In this document: one piece after another, positions 12,611 to 21,807 of the stretch
Layout of the letters: every line of letters begins with the position of its first letter
Numbering within the stretch: position 1 is the stretch's first letter
Made by a program: the position numbers and the translations under genes
Assembly: GCA_024347015.1 (NCBI GenBank)
Contig: AP024889.1
Location: forward strand, 1 to 64,000
Direction: 5' to 3'
Source: Vibrio pectenicida
GTDB taxonomy: Bacteria > Pseudomonadota > Gammaproteobacteria > Enterobacterales > Vibrionaceae
DNA length: 64,000 bases
The notes under the pieces: model-generated
What the model was told of the DNA's origin: nothing
Seen by the model: only the letters and a program-made list of their open reading frames with translations
Database searches by the model: none

Positions 12611-12871
12611 GTGCTTACACGTTATATGGGAATGTCTCCAAGAAGTCAGAGTTATCTGTTTAGTTTGGGTTTAGTGTTGTGCCTACTGGCTATGGCCCTG
12701 ACAGATATGTGGCTACCAATAGTTGCAGGCTCCTTTGTTTTGACTGCTCTAACCGTGGAGGCTTGGATTAGGGTTGCGCACATAGCGCCCCTGCACGAAG
12801 AGGTGCGCCTGATGAAAGAGCAATTGGATCAGTTGCAATCGAAGCTGTATGAGCAGGAAAGAGATGGTTAA
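12611..12871 (+). CDS. Small membrane protein with C-terminal coiled coil
   Basis: I do not recognise this protein. I chose GTG at 12611 because GGGAGGAG ends 7 bases before it; the open frame extends 12 codons further upstream (to 12575) without a ribosome-binding site. The resulting 86-residue protein has two closely spaced hydrophobic segments (about 18-34 and 38-55), then a charged heptad-like helix (LHEEVRLMKEQLDQLQSKLYEQE) that could form a coiled coil on the cytoplasmic side. It follows mneA in the same direction but may have its own promoter. Function is unknown. Confidence 0.7.
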   Translation: MLTRYMGMSPRSQSYLFSLGLVLCLLAMALTDMWLPIVAGSFVLTALTVEAWIRVAHIAPLHEEVRLMKEQLDQLQSKLYEQERDG

Positions 12872-12912
12872 CTAACAGTCGAGTAGGGCTATTTTTTTCT
12901 CATTCGATCCTT

Positions 12913-13167
12913 TTACCTAATACCTTTTCTGATTAAGTATTGATAGGGTAATTGCTCAGTTTGAGCGTCGATTAATTGATGATCCATAAAGCGGCAAAAG
13001 CTTGGTATATCTCTGGTGGTGGAAGGGTCGTCAGCTGTAACAAGCAATATTTCACCGTCTTGCATGTTTCTAATCGTCTTCCTGACCATCATTACTGGCT
13101 CTGGACAGCGCATTCCCTCAGCCACCAGTATTTTATCTGCCTGCTCTGCATTGAATGTCATGGTCAT
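12913..13167 (-). CDS. tusA: Sulfur carrier/sulfurtransferase TusA
   Basis: TusA accepts persulfide sulfur from IscS and passes it to the TusBCD relay for 2-thiouridine in tRNA. The 84-residue protein has the [11 protein letters not shown] motif with the active Cys at about residue 21 and ends PYQYLIRKG, closely like E. coli TusA. ATG at 13167 gives MTMTFN; the second ATG two codons later (13161) is an alternative. The gene lies on the opposite strand to its two small membrane-protein neighbours. Confidence 0.95.
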   Translation of the reverse strand: MTMTFNAEQADKILVAEGMRCPEPVMMVRKTIRNMQDGEILLVTADDPSTTRDIPSFCRFMDHQLIDAQTEQLPYQYLIRKGIR

Positions 13168-13295
13168 ATCTCATGTTGCCTTTTAAGGAGGTAGATGATA
13201 CTGGCGAAGAAAAAATATTCAATAACCTCTTGGCAAACGAAGAGAATTGATTTAACTTAGTTAACAATCTGATAACATAAGTGTGGAGATTGCTC

Positions 13296-13472
13296 ATGAC
13301 TGGACTCGATCGTTTGACTTTATACTCCGTGCTTTGCTTTATGTGTTTCTGTGCTCTTGTGCTTAGCCCTTCAAATAAAGGTTTCTTAATGCCTATAGCG
13401 GGCATGGTAGCCACTGTTGTAGGTATTTGGTTTGAGACGCGTGGTTGGTCAGAATCTTCAGAAGAACATTAA
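13296..13472 (+). CDS. Small hydrophobic membrane protein
   Basis: I do not recognise this 58-residue protein. ATG at 13296 follows TGGAGA with 6 bases between, so it is preferred over the upstream GTG at 13281. Two hydrophobic segments, about residues 7-24 and 31-46, suggest a two-pass inner-membrane protein, and the tail is acidic. It is divergent from tusA and followed by a clear intrinsic terminator, which supports its being a real transcription unit. Confidence 0.65.
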   Translation: MTGLDRLTLYSVLCFMCFCALVLSPSNKGFLMPIAGMVATVVGIWFETRGWSESSEEH

Positions 13473-13537
13473 AATAAAAGTATTGGCTAAAAGCACCAGT
13501 TACATTCCGACACTATCCCCAGTTTTTCTTGGGCTTC

Positions 13538-13561
13538 CCCGCTGAAAGGCGGGATTTTTTT
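13538..13561 (+). terminator. Intrinsic terminator after the small membrane protein gene
   Basis: CCCGC (13538-13542) and GCGGG (13549-13553) flank a TGAAAG loop and run into a T tract, about 65 bp after the stop codon at 13472. Confidence 0.85.
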
Positions 13562-13697
13562 ATCTAATATTCAGTTATTTATATAAAATCAATTAAAAGC
13601 CTATCGTTCCACATTTGGTGGGTTAAGTATTAAACTTAGATTGAGTGGCGTAAGTAGAGTCAACTTAATCAAAGCTGACCCATGGCTTTTTGTCGCA

Positions 13698-14678
13698 TTA
13701 TAGTTTAATCACCACTCGGCCGGTGATTTGTCCGTTGGTGATGTCCTGTGCGTATTTTAGCGCCTCATCCAGTGTTATCTCGGTACATGCTTGGTCGAAG
13801 TAGGTTTGCGGTAATAATGTCATTAATTTGTTCCAAGCTTCTATGCGTTTTTCTGTAGGACACATAACCGAATCTACGCCCTGTAGGCGTACATTACGCA
13901 GAATAAAGGGCATAACTGAAGTGGGTAAGTCGAACCCACCGGCAAGACCACATATCGCTACAGCGCTGTTATAATCCATCTGCGATAAGACCTTGGCTAA
14001 AACTTTGCTGCCAACAGTATCTATAGCACCCGCCCATAGCTGTTTTTCAAGTGGACGTGCTGGTTGCTCAAATTCAATGCGATCGATGACGCGCTTAGCT
14101 CCGAGCTTTTCGAGTAGAGGACTATTTTGTTCAATTCGGCCTGTGACAGCAGTGACTTGATAGCCAAGTTGAGCCAATAGAGTAATAGCCACAGACCCTA
14201 CACCTCCACTTGCTCCAGTGATGAGAATTTGTCCTGACTCTGGCTCAATGCCTGCATCGATTAAAGCCTGAACACACAGCATCGCTGTTAAGCCAGCGGT
14301 ACCAATCATCATGGCTTGTTTACTACTTAGTCCGCTGGGTAAAGGGACTAGCCAGTCTGCATTAAGACGAGCGCGCTGTGCCATGCCACCCCAGTGATGT
14401 TCACCCACCCCCCAACCAGTCAATACTACATTATCTCCGACTTGGTAGCGTTCATCATCCGAGTGAGAGACAGTGCCGGCGAGATCGATACCAGGCACCA
14501 TAGGGAAATTACGGATGATTTTACCTTTTCCAGTGATTGCTAAGCCATCTTTATAATTGAGAGAGGAGTAATCGACATCAATTAATATATCACCTTCTGG
14601 CAATTGGCTTTCATCAGTTTGCTCAATACCAGCGAGAGTTTGGTTTTGTTCTTGTCTTAAAATGAGTGCACTAAACAT
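13698..14678 (-). CDS. acuI: YhdH/AcuI-family NADPH-dependent acryloyl-CoA reductase
   Basis: This is a zinc-independent medium-chain dehydrogenase/reductase of the YhdH/AcuI type. The family reduces acryloyl-CoA to propanoyl-CoA, which detoxifies acrylate and serves DMSP breakdown in marine bacteria. The 326-residue form begins MFSALILRQE; this ATG follows GGAGA, whereas a TTG five codons earlier does not. Motifs include SSLNYKDGLAITG, VPGIDLAGTV and the NADPH-binding GASGGVGSVA. It lies alone on the minus strand. The substrate is assigned by family only. Confidence 0.88.
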   Translation of the reverse strand: MFSALILRQEQNQTLAGIEQTDESQLPEGDILIDVDYSSLNYKDGLAITGKGKIIRNFPMVPGIDLAGTVSHSDDERYQVGDNVVLTGWGVGEHHWGGMAQRARLNADWLVPLPSGLSSKQAMMIGTAGLTAMLCVQALIDAGIEPESGQILITGASGGVGSVAITLLAQLGYQVTAVTGRIEQNSPLLEKLGAKRVIDRIEFEQPARPLEKQLWAGAIDTVGSKVLAKVLSQMDYNSAVAICGLAGGFDLPTSVMPFILRNVRLQGVDSVMCPTEKRIEAWNKLMTLLPQTYFDQACTEITLDEALKYAQDITNGQITGRVVIKL

Positions 14679-14848
14679 AAATGGTCTCCACAATTAGGAA
14701 AGGGCTTATACCGGACTGTGAGTTTAGATCTAAATCGAGTATGACTGAAATGAAACTTTAGTATTCTGAGCGTGTTATTGAGGTAGGTTAAGGTATGACG
14801 CTTCTCTGGGCGTATATTGTTAATATATCGAGTATTTTGAGTTCCTTA
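14679..14848. other. Gene-free stretch between acuI and the ilvA 3' region
   Basis: This is the acuI upstream region. I see no ORF with a plausible ribosome-binding site and no clear repeat. The hairpins that follow (14850-15020) are listed separately. Confidence 0.5.
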
Positions 14849-14849
14849 T

Positions 14850-14876
14850 AAAAAAGGGTTTGCCAGTAATCTGGCA
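14850..14876 (-). terminator. Weak terminator-like hairpin downstream of ilvA
   Basis: TGCCAG/CTGGCA arms around a 4-base loop are followed on the minus strand by AACCC and six T. It lies about 145 bp past the ilvA stop and could end the ilv transcript. The 5-base gap before the T run makes it weaker than usual. Confidence 0.4.
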
Positions 14877-14978
14877 GCAAAAGCGGGTTTAGGGGTTTTC
14901 AGTCGTGTTACCGTTTTAGAGTGTGCTTATAAAGGAGGCACGGTAAATTATATTGTGAGATACTTTGTTGATAATTCA

Positions 14979-15020
14979 TAGAGTTAGGGCAGATGGCTTT
15001 CAGCCCTAACTCTATTTTTT
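14979..15020 (+). terminator. Strong + strand terminator hairpin with no visible + strand gene
   Basis: TAGAGTTAGGGC (14979-14990) and GCCCTAACTCTA (15003-15014) form a perfect 12-bp stem with a 12-base loop, followed on the + strand by six T (15015-15020). The T run overlaps the ilvA stop codon, which is on the other strand. On the minus strand the hairpin is followed by TGAATTATC, a poor U tract. It may still act as the ilvA 3' hairpin, but its polarity fits a + strand transcript. Confidence 0.7.
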
Positions 15021-16569
15021 ATGCTGAAAGAAAAAATTTATAGGATGGGTTATCGGTTTCATCCTTGCACTGATAGCCAAGCTCTCTCAAGTGAGTGGAA
15101 AAGCGTGATAGATCTGACTCATCAAGTTCAAAACCGCACAGTACTCGGCCATAGTCAGCACCATGGTTACGATAATTAAATAAGCTGATGTTCCAGTGAG
15201 TACCAAGGGTGCTAAGGAACTTAACAAGTGCGCCTGGGTATTCAGGAAACTCGAAGCTGTACAGGCGCTCTTTGATCTGCCTTGATGGTTTGCCTCCAAT
15301 CATATATCGAATGTGCAACTTAGCCATTTCATCATCTGATAGATCGACAACAGGGTAACCCCCTTCGCGTAAATCGTGAATGATATGTACCAGTTCTTCT
15401 TGACCACCCTGTAGGCGTATGCCAACGAATATATTTGCTAGTGCGTCGTCGTTATAGCGGTAGTTAAACTCAGTCACTGCCCGTCCACCGATAAGGTTGC
15501 AAAACTCAAAGAAGGCACCCTGGCGCTCTGGGATAGTCACTGCCAATAAACCTTCGCGCTTTTCGCCTAGTTCGCAACGTTCTGAAACATAACGCAGACC
15601 ATGGAAGTTAGTGTTCGCTCCAGACAACACTGTACCAAGGTTGCTATCTTTCAGTTGGTTTTGCTCGGCATACTTCTTTAAGCCTGCAAGCGCCAGTGCG
15701 CCTGAAGGTTCAGCTATGGCGCGAGTATCTTCGAATATGTCTTTGACAGCAGCACAAATCTCATCACTGGAGACACTTATGTGTCCATCGAGATATTGCT
15801 GGCAGAGCCTGAATGTCTCGTCACCGATGCGTTTTACAGCTACCCCATCGGCAAACATACTGACTTGATCCAGAACTACAGGTTTACCTGCATCTAGAGC
15901 AGCCTTAAGACACGCTGAATCTTCAGGCTCTACTGCAATGACTTTAATTTCAGGCATTAGCTGTTTTACCAATACCGCCACTCCTGCTGCTAAACCACCG
16001 CCACCGACAGGAACAAAGATATGATCCAGATGACCATTCTGCTGGAGCATCTCCATGCCAATCGTTCCCTGACCTGCTATCACCAAAGGGTGATCGAAAG
16101 GAGGAACGAAGGTATAACCATTTTGCTGGGATAAACGCTCTGCTTCAGTTTTTGCCTCATCGAAGTTGTTACCGTGCAGTAGCACATGGCCACCGAAGCT
16201 GCCTACAGCATCAACTTTGATATCTGGTGTTGTTTTTGGCATCACAATGGTGGTCTTTATACCGAGCTTGGTCCCTGATAAGGCCAATCCCTGAGCGTGA
16301 TTTCCCGCAGAGGCTGCGATCACACCAGCCGCTTTTTGTTCTTCAGATAAACTGGCAACCATATTATAGGCGCCACGTAATTTAAAAGAGTGGACTGGTT
16401 GGCGGTCTTCACGCTTAATTTGCACATTATTGCCAATGCGTTCACTCAAACGTGGCATCACTTGCAATGGTGTGAGGGTGGCAACTTCATACACTGGTGC
16501 TCTTAAAATCTGGCGCAGGTAATCTGCGCCAGTCTGGTGGTTTTTCCCTGAAAATACACAAGCAGTCAT
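15019..16569 (-). CDS. ilvA: Biosynthetic threonine deaminase
   Basis: IlvA converts threonine to 2-oxobutanoate, the first committed step to isoleucine. The 516-residue protein has the PLP-lysine motif SFKLRGAYN near residue 62, the glycine-rich phosphate loop GGGGLAAG, and two C-terminal ACT-like regulatory domains beginning near residue 335. These are the site of isoleucine feedback in the long, biosynthetic form. It is the last gene of ilvGMEDA, 3 bp after ilvD, so coupling is likely. A strong hairpin begins at its stop codon. Confidence 0.97.
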   Translation of the reverse strand: MTACVFSGKNHQTGADYLRQILRAPVYEVATLTPLQVMPRLSERIGNNVQIKREDRQPVHSFKLRGAYNMVASLSEEQKAAGVIAASAGNHAQGLALSGTKLGIKTTIVMPKTTPDIKVDAVGSFGGHVLLHGNNFDEAKTEAERLSQQNGYTFVPPFDHPLVIAGQGTIGMEMLQQNGHLDHIFVPVGGGGLAAGVAVLVKQLMPEIKVIAVEPEDSACLKAALDAGKPVVLDQVSMFADGVAVKRIGDETFRLCQQYLDGHISVSSDEICAAVKDIFEDTRAIAEPSGALALAGLKKYAEQNQLKDSNLGTVLSGANTNFHGLRYVSERCELGEKREGLLAVTIPERQGAFFEFCNLIGGRAVTEFNYRYNDDALANIFVGIRLQGGQEELVHIIHDLREGGYPVVDLSDDEMAKLHIRYMIGGKPSRQIKERLYSFEFPEYPGALVKFLSTLGTHWNISLFNYRNHGADYGRVLCGFELDESDLSRFSTHLRELGYQCKDETDNPSYKFFLSA

Positions 16570-16572
16570 AAG

Positions 16573-18414
16573 CTAGTCCTCAAGCTTAGACTTGTCTCGT
16601 ACTGCACCTTTGTCAGCACTAGTCGCCATGCTAGCGTATGCTTTGAGGGCAAACGAAACTTCGCGTTGGCGATCAACTGGTTTCCAGCCCAGCTCGTCTT
16701 GTTTAGCGCGGCGAGCAATAAGCTCTTGATCTGACACTTGCAAAGAGATTGAGCGGTTTGGAATGTCAATCGCAATGATGTCTCCTTGCTTGACTAGACC
16801 AATTGCACCACCATTGGCTGCTTCTGGTGAGGCATGACCAATAGACAGTCCCGATGTGCCCCCAGAGAATCGGCCATCTGTAAGTAGAGCACACTCTTTG
16901 CCTAAGCCCATCGATTTGAGGTAGGTGGTTGGATACAGCATTTCTTGCATCCCTGGGCCGCCTTTGGGGCCTTCATAACGAATTATGACTACGTTGCCAG
17001 CTTTGACTTTTCCGCCTAATATACCTTCCACGGCATCTTCTTGGCTCTCAAACACAATCGCTGGACCAGTGAATTTAAGATTGCTTTCATCGACGCCAGC
17101 TGTTTTAACTATACAGCCATCTAGAGCAATATTACCCGATAGAACCGCAAGCCCTCCCTCTTGGCTAAAGGCGTTGTCTTTTGTTCTAATGCAACCTGCA
17201 ACTCTGTCATCATCGAGGCGATCCCAGCGACAATCCTGAGAGAAAGCTTTGGTGGTACGAATACCCGCAGGACCTGCTCGGAAAAACTTCAGAACGTCAG
17301 CGTCCTCAGTTTGTATTATGTCATATCTGGCCAGTTGTTCTTTCATTGAAAGGCCAAGCACAGTGCGAGTATCATTATGTAAGAGGCCTGCTCGGTCTAA
17401 TTCACCGAGAATGGCCATCACCCCCCCAGCACGGTGGACATCCTCCATGTGATATTTAGGAGTAGATGGCGCGACTTTACATAAATGCGGAACTTGTCGA
17501 GATAGGCGATCAATATCATCCATATCGAAGTCGATTTCGCCTTCCTGCGCAGCGGCAACTAAATGAAGTATGGTGTTGGTTGAGCCCCCCATAGCAATAT
17601 CTAACGCCATGGCATTTTCAAACGCATCAAAACTGGCAATGTTGCGCGGTAGTGCTGACTCATCGTCTTGCTCGTAGTAGCGACGCGTAAGCTCAACGAT
17701 ACGTTTGCCTGCATTAATAAATAAAGCTTCACGATCAGCGTGAGTGGCGAGCATGGAGCCGTTACCTGGTTGAGACAAACCAAGCGCTTCAGTCAGACAG
17801 TTCATAGAGTTGGCGGTGAACATACCAGAGCATGAACCACATGTTGGGCAGGCTGAGCGTTCTACCTGTTCACTTTGCTCGTCAGAGACTTTCGGATCTG
17901 CACCTTGAATCATGGCGTCGACTAAATCGAGTTTTATCAATTGATCTGAAAGCTTGGTTTTACCTGCTTCCATTGGGCCACCTGAAACAAAGATCACAGG
18001 AATGTTGAGCCGCATTGAGGCCATCAACATTCCTGGAGTAATTTTGTCACAGTTTGATATACACACCATGGCATCTGCACAATGGGCATTAACCATGTAT
18101 TCGACTGAATCGGCAATCAGTTCACGTGATGGTAGTGAATACAACATACCACCGTGACCCATGGCGATACCATCATCCACAGCAATAGTATTAAACTCTT
18201 TGGCGATACCGCCAGCTTTCTCTATTTCACCAGCGACCAGTTGGCCCATATCTTTAAGGTGAACGTGACCTGGTACAAACTGGGTGAAAGAGTTCACTAC
18301 TGCGATAATTGGTTTACCAAAGTCTTCATCTTTTACGCCAGTTGCACGCCATAGAGCACGAGCACCCGCCATGTTGCGACCGTGAGTGGTGGTTGCTGAT
18401 CTGTATTTAGGCAT
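16573..18414 (-). CDS. ilvD: Dihydroxy-acid dehydratase
   Basis: IlvD dehydrates dihydroxy-isovalerate and dihydroxy-methylvalerate to the 2-oxo acids of valine and isoleucine, using an oxygen-sensitive Fe-S cluster. The 613-residue protein starts [19 protein letters not shown]. It shows the cluster-binding cysteine regions ([11 protein letters not shown] and [11 protein letters not shown]) and the C-terminal [15 protein letters not shown] block. It lies 27 bp after ilvE and 3 bp before ilvA. The length is normal. Confidence 0.98.
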   Translation of the reverse strand: MPKYRSATTTHGRNMAGARALWRATGVKDEDFGKPIIAVVNSFTQFVPGHVHLKDMGQLVAGEIEKAGGIAKEFNTIAVDDGIAMGHGGMLYSLPSRELIADSVEYMVNAHCADAMVCISNCDKITPGMLMASMRLNIPVIFVSGGPMEAGKTKLSDQLIKLDLVDAMIQGADPKVSDEQSEQVERSACPTCGSCSGMFTANSMNCLTEALGLSQPGNGSMLATHADREALFINAGKRIVELTRRYYEQDDESALPRNIASFDAFENAMALDIAMGGSTNTILHLVAAAQEGEIDFDMDDIDRLSRQVPHLCKVAPSTPKYHMEDVHRAGGVMAILGELDRAGLLHNDTRTVLGLSMKEQLARYDIIQTEDADVLKFFRAGPAGIRTTKAFSQDCRWDRLDDDRVAGCIRTKDNAFSQEGGLAVLSGNIALDGCIVKTAGVDESNLKFTGPAIVFESQEDAVEGILGGKVKAGNVVIIRYEGPKGGPGMQEMLYPTTYLKSMGLGKECALLTDGRFSGGTSGLSIGHASPEAANGGAIGLVKQGDIIAIDIPNRSISLQVSDQELIARRAKQDELGWKPVDRQREVSFALKAYASMATSADKGAVRDKSKLED

Positions 18415-18441
18415 TCTACTACTTCCTTAATTTGCCGTGTC

Positions 18442-19371
18442 TTATGGGTGGACGTAATCTAACCAGTCCCACTTATCTTCTGTGGTGCCGTTGAAAAGTC
18501 CAAAGTAAGCTTCTTGGAGCTCTTTTGTTATTGGGCCGCGCTTACCGCTGCCGATTTCCATTTTATCGATAGTCGCAACAGGAACGACCTCTGCTGCGGT
18601 ACCCGTCATAAATACTTCGTCTGCGAGATAAAGTGCTTCGCGAGCAATGTTAGTTTCTTGGACTTGGTAGCCTCTATCTCGCGCGAGTGTCATGATTGAA
18701 TCACGAGTGATGCCCGGTAGGATAGCGCTGGTTGCTGGGGGGGTGGTGATAACACCATTCTTGACGATGAAAATGTTCTCGCCAGCTCCTTCCGATAAAT
18801 AGCCATCGACGCTCAGAGCAATTCCTTCATCATAGCCGTTACGACGAGCCTCTCCACCAACGAGCAAAGAAGATAGGTAGTTACCGCCTGCTTTTGCTGC
18901 AGTAGGAATGGTATTAGGTGCGGCTCGGTTCCAACTCGATATCATGGCATCAACGCCGTTTTCCAACGCTTCTTCACCTAAATAAGAGCCCCAAGGGAAA
19001 GCTGCAATGATTAAGTCCATTGCAGTACCTTGAGGTGGACAAACACCAAGACCCACGTTGCCAACAAAACCTAACGGGCGAATATAAGCACTATCAAGTT
19101 TGTTTTCACGCAGTGTTTCACGGGTTGCTTCCATGATTTCATCTACAGTATATGGAATAGGGAAGCGGTAAATTTTGGCAGAATCTTTAAGCCTTTTTGC
19201 ATGTTCGCGGTGGCGGAAGATAATTGGTCCTTTGGGAGTGTTGTAACAGCGTACCCCTTCAAATACTGAAGTGCCATAGTGCATTGCATGAGTTAAGACG
19301 TGAACATTTGCCTCTCCCCAAGGAACTAATTCACCGTTAAACCAGATATAATCCGCTGTTTTTGTAGCCAT
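18442..19371 (-). CDS. ilvE: Branched-chain amino acid aminotransferase
   Basis: IlvE is the fold-type IV PLP transaminase that performs the last step to valine, isoleucine and leucine using glutamate. The 309-residue protein contains the family's GTSVFEGVRCY, the AGGNYLSSLL region with the PLP lysine just before it, and EVFMTGTAAEVVPV. It sits 12 bp after ilvM and 27 bp before ilvD. Confidence 0.98.
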   Translation of the reverse strand: MATKTADYIWFNGELVPWGEANVHVLTHAMHYGTSVFEGVRCYNTPKGPIIFRHREHAKRLKDSAKIYRFPIPYTVDEIMEATRETLRENKLDSAYIRPLGFVGNVGLGVCPPQGTAMDLIIAAFPWGSYLGEEALENGVDAMISSWNRAAPNTIPTAAKAGGNYLSSLLVGGEARRNGYDEGIALSVDGYLSEGAGENIFIVKNGVITTPPATSAILPGITRDSIMTLARDRGYQVQETNIAREALYLADEVFMTGTAAEVVPVATIDKMEIGSGKRGPITKELQEAYFGLFNGTTEDKWDWLDYVHP

Positions 19372-19383
19372 CTTTGCCTTCCT

Positions 19384-19668
19384 TTATGCGCAAACTTTTT
19401 GCTGAAGATTGTTGTTTGGTAGTTGATTGCTCGCAATTTGAGTCACCTCAACAGTACGCACATCCCAGAGTTTTTCAATTTGATTAGTCAAGAAAGAGAT
19501 TGGCCTATCGCTATCAACTATGATTTCAACACTGGCAACCTTACTTTCGTGATTCTGTGTCCCTGCAACTTGCTTTACTATGAAGCCACGGTGACGAACA
19601 ACTCTGAGGACGCGTTCAAGTAAAACGGGTTTATCGTCTGCTTTTATATCGATTAAGTATCTTTCCAT
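19384..19668 (-). CDS. ilvM: Acetolactate synthase II small subunit
   Basis: IlvM is the ACT-domain regulatory subunit that pairs with IlvG. ATG at 19668 (MERYLIDIKADDKP) is chosen because it lies one base after the ilvG stop and aligns with E. coli IlvM; the frame is open for 12 codons upstream, inside ilvG. The 94-residue product is an ACT domain (LLERVLRVVRHRGF) with a short C-terminal tail. Overlapping expression with ilvG implies translational coupling and 1:1 subunit supply. Confidence 0.95.
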   Translation of the reverse strand: MERYLIDIKADDKPVLLERVLRVVRHRGFIVKQVAGTQNHESKVASVEIIVDSDRPISFLTNQIEKLWDVRTVEVTQIASNQLPNNNLQQKVCA

Positions 19669-19669
19669 T

Positions 19670-21316
19670 TTACGTGTTCTCCAGCATATCATTATTTGAA
19701 GCACCAGGTGGTACTAGTGGCCATACGTTTTCTTCTTCGTCGATCATGACATGGAGTAAGTATGATGTCTCACTTGCCAGCATTTCTTTAATTGCAGGTT
19801 CAACTTCTGATTTGGTTGAAATCGTTTTTCCAGGGATATCAAACGCTTTTGCTAAAGTGATGAAATCTGGATTGTCATCCAAAATAGTTTCACTGTGGCG
19901 GCCATCAAAAAACAGCGATTGCCACTGACGAACCATACCAAGGCGTTGATTATTCAATAGAACAATTTTCACAGGTATTTGACGACGCTTGAGTGTGCCC
20001 AGTTCTTGAATGTTCATCATGAAAGATCCATCACCTGTAATAAGGATAGACTGATCATCGGGCCGAGCGACAGCTGCTCCCATTGCGGCAGGTAGACCAA
20101 AACCCATGGTGCCTAAGCCAGCAGAAGTGATAAAGTTTTGTGGTTCACGAGGTTGGATGTGTTGAGCCGCCCACATTTGATGTTGACCTACATCGGTAGA
20201 AACTATTGAGCTATCTGGCATCATGTCTGATAACTGCTTAAGTAAGCTAGGTGCGAATATGAGTTCACCTGGATGATCATATCGCCACTTGAAACCGCTG
20301 CGCAGACTTTCACTGTGCTTGACCCATGGAGTTATGTTTTGCGTTAGCTCAAGTTGTGGAAGGGTTTCCCTGACTTCGCCACGCAGAGGCGCATGAGCAT
20401 GACGTAGTTTATTGATCTCTGACGCATCAATATCAATATGTATTACCCGAGCCTGAGGGGCAAAGGTTTCAAGCTTACCTGTGACTCGATCATCGAATCT
20501 AGCACCGACAGCAATTAATAAGTCGCATTCCTGCACCACTAAATTAGCTGCTTTAGTACCGTGCATCCCTAACATGCCTAAATAATGAGGATCATGACGT
20601 TCTATGGTCCCCAGCCCTTTTAATGTGCTTACTGAGGGCATCGGATTTAAGTGCAAAAATTCACGAACGACGTTGGTTGCTTTACCAAGTTGAACACCGC
20701 CACCGACGTAGAGAACTGGTCGTGTGCTTTGTGATAATAACTCTTGGGCAGTAATGATAGCTTCTTTTTTTGGTTCAGGGGAGTTCGGAGGAGTGAGGGA
20801 AGGCAATATACTAACCGGTGCTTGTGCAAGTTGCACATCTTTTGCTATATCGACAATCACAGGGCCAGGTCTGCCAGCTTTCGCAACTTCAAAGGCTTCA
20901 GCGAGTGTTGGGGCGAGATCCTCTATATCTGTGACAAGATAGCTATGTTTAGTACAAGAGAGTGACATACCGATGACATCCATCTCTTGAAAAGCATCTG
21001 TACCTATATGAGAACTTGCTACCTGACCTGTAATAGCAACCAAAGGGATGGAGTCCATTAAAGCATCAGCTAAGCCAGTAACTAGGTTGGTTGCGCCTGG
21101 CCCAGAAGTGGCCATACACACGGCAACATCTTGGGTGGCTCGCGCCATACCAATTGCAGCCATTGCAGCACCTTGTTCATGACGACAAAGTATATGTTCA
21201 ACACCACCATCATAGAGTGCATCATAAATTGGCATAATAGCCCCGCCTGGGTAGCCAAATATTGTTTTTATATCTTGTTGTTTAAGAGCCGATACAACTA
21301 ATTCAGCACCAGTCAT
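19670..21316 (-). CDS. ilvG: Acetolactate synthase II large subunit
   Basis: IlvG is the ThDP-dependent catalytic subunit that makes acetolactate and acetohydroxybutyrate. ATG at 21316 ([14 protein letters not shown]) gives 548 residues, the length of E. coli IlvG; the open frame continues 21 codons upstream into the leader and lacks homologous sequence. Motifs include [19 protein letters not shown] and the ThDP-binding GDGSFMMN. The frame is intact, unlike the frameshifted ilvG of E. coli K-12. Expression is likely controlled by the attenuator about 150 bp upstream. Confidence 0.97.
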   Translation of the reverse strand: MTGAELVVSALKQQDIKTIFGYPGGAIMPIYDALYDGGVEHILCRHEQGAAMAAIGMARATQDVAVCMATSGPGATNLVTGLADALMDSIPLVAITGQVASSHIGTDAFQEMDVIGMSLSCTKHSYLVTDIEDLAPTLAEAFEVAKAGRPGPVIVDIAKDVQLAQAPVSILPSLTPPNSPEPKKEAIITAQELLSQSTRPVLYVGGGVQLGKATNVVREFLHLNPMPSVSTLKGLGTIERHDPHYLGMLGMHGTKAANLVVQECDLLIAVGARFDDRVTGKLETFAPQARVIHIDIDASEINKLRHAHAPLRGEVRETLPQLELTQNITPWVKHSESLRSGFKWRYDHPGELIFAPSLLKQLSDMMPDSSIVSTDVGQHQMWAAQHIQPREPQNFITSAGLGTMGFGLPAAMGAAVARPDDQSILITGDGSFMMNIQELGTLKRRQIPVKIVLLNNQRLGMVRQWQSLFFDGRHSETILDDNPDFITLAKAFDIPGKTISTKSEVEPAIKEMLASETSYLLHVMIDEEENVWPLVPPGASNNDMLENT

Positions 21317-21462
21317 TGAGCGCCCCCATCTTGCTTCGTGTTGTTTTTTGTTGTGTTGCACCTCATGTGCGTTCCTCATTCTTCCTGCTCGTTATTGGTC
21401 GAGCTAATATTTCTGACTTATTTAAATTGTGATTAATATCTTGCTGATAGCAGCATTTAAGT

Positions 21463-21502
21463 TGAAAAAAAAACCCCGGACTTTTCAGTGCGGGGTTTTT
21501 TT
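21463..21502 (-). terminator. ilv attenuator terminator
   Basis: On the minus strand AAACCCCGC, a CTGAAAAGT-containing loop and CGGGGTTT form a stem followed by a long T run (the cluster AACCCC...GGGGTT at 21472-21497). The upstream copy GCGGGG, within the 3' part of the leader ORF (near 21535-21541), can pair with CCCCGC of the terminator and so act as an antiterminator. This is the arrangement expected for translation-controlled attenuation. Confidence 0.9.
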
Positions 21503-21514
21503 AAAAATCGGTGT

Positions 21515-21604
21515 TTATTTTTTGCCCACCAGCCCCCGCGCGGAATCAATAATGACCACGATAATCAGGTTAATTAGTACTTTAATGTGAGCGTTAATAT
21601 TCAT
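21515..21604 (-). CDS. ilvL: ilv operon leader peptide
   Basis: A 29-codon ORF starts at ATG 21604 and ends TAA at 21515, just before the attenuator hairpin. It holds 7 Ile, 4 Val and 3 Leu codons, including the run LINLIIVVII, and ends SARGLVGKK. Leader peptides of ilv operons stall ribosomes at such codons when charged branched-chain tRNAs are scarce, which lets the antiterminator form. The Shine-Dalgarno sequence is weak (AAAACAG before the ATG). It has no close sequence match to E. coli IlvL in memory; assignment rests on position, composition and the hairpin. Confidence 0.88.
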   Translation of the reverse strand: MNINAHIKVLINLIIVVIIDSARGLVGKK

Positions 21605-21636
21605 CTGTTTTTGTAATACTTTATTTATGTAATTTG

Positions 21637-21665
21637 ATACTAAATGTTTACACCCTTAGTGTTAA
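21637..21665 (-). promoter_or_regulatory. ilv operon promoter
   Basis: On the minus strand TTAACA (21665-21660) and TAGTAT (21642-21637) are separated by 17 bases. Transcription would start near 21630, about 25 bases before the leader ATG. The divergent comM gene starts 140 bp further on. Confidence 0.7.
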
Positions 21666-21807
21666 CACAGAATTCTGTTACATGACAAGCAAAATTTCAT
21701 TCTTTTTTCATATTATTTCATTATCTCAGCGCGCTATATAACAAGTCTGCTAAAAAATAAACGAATTATCAGATAGATAAATTAATACTGTGGGAGTGAG
21801 ATAGAGT

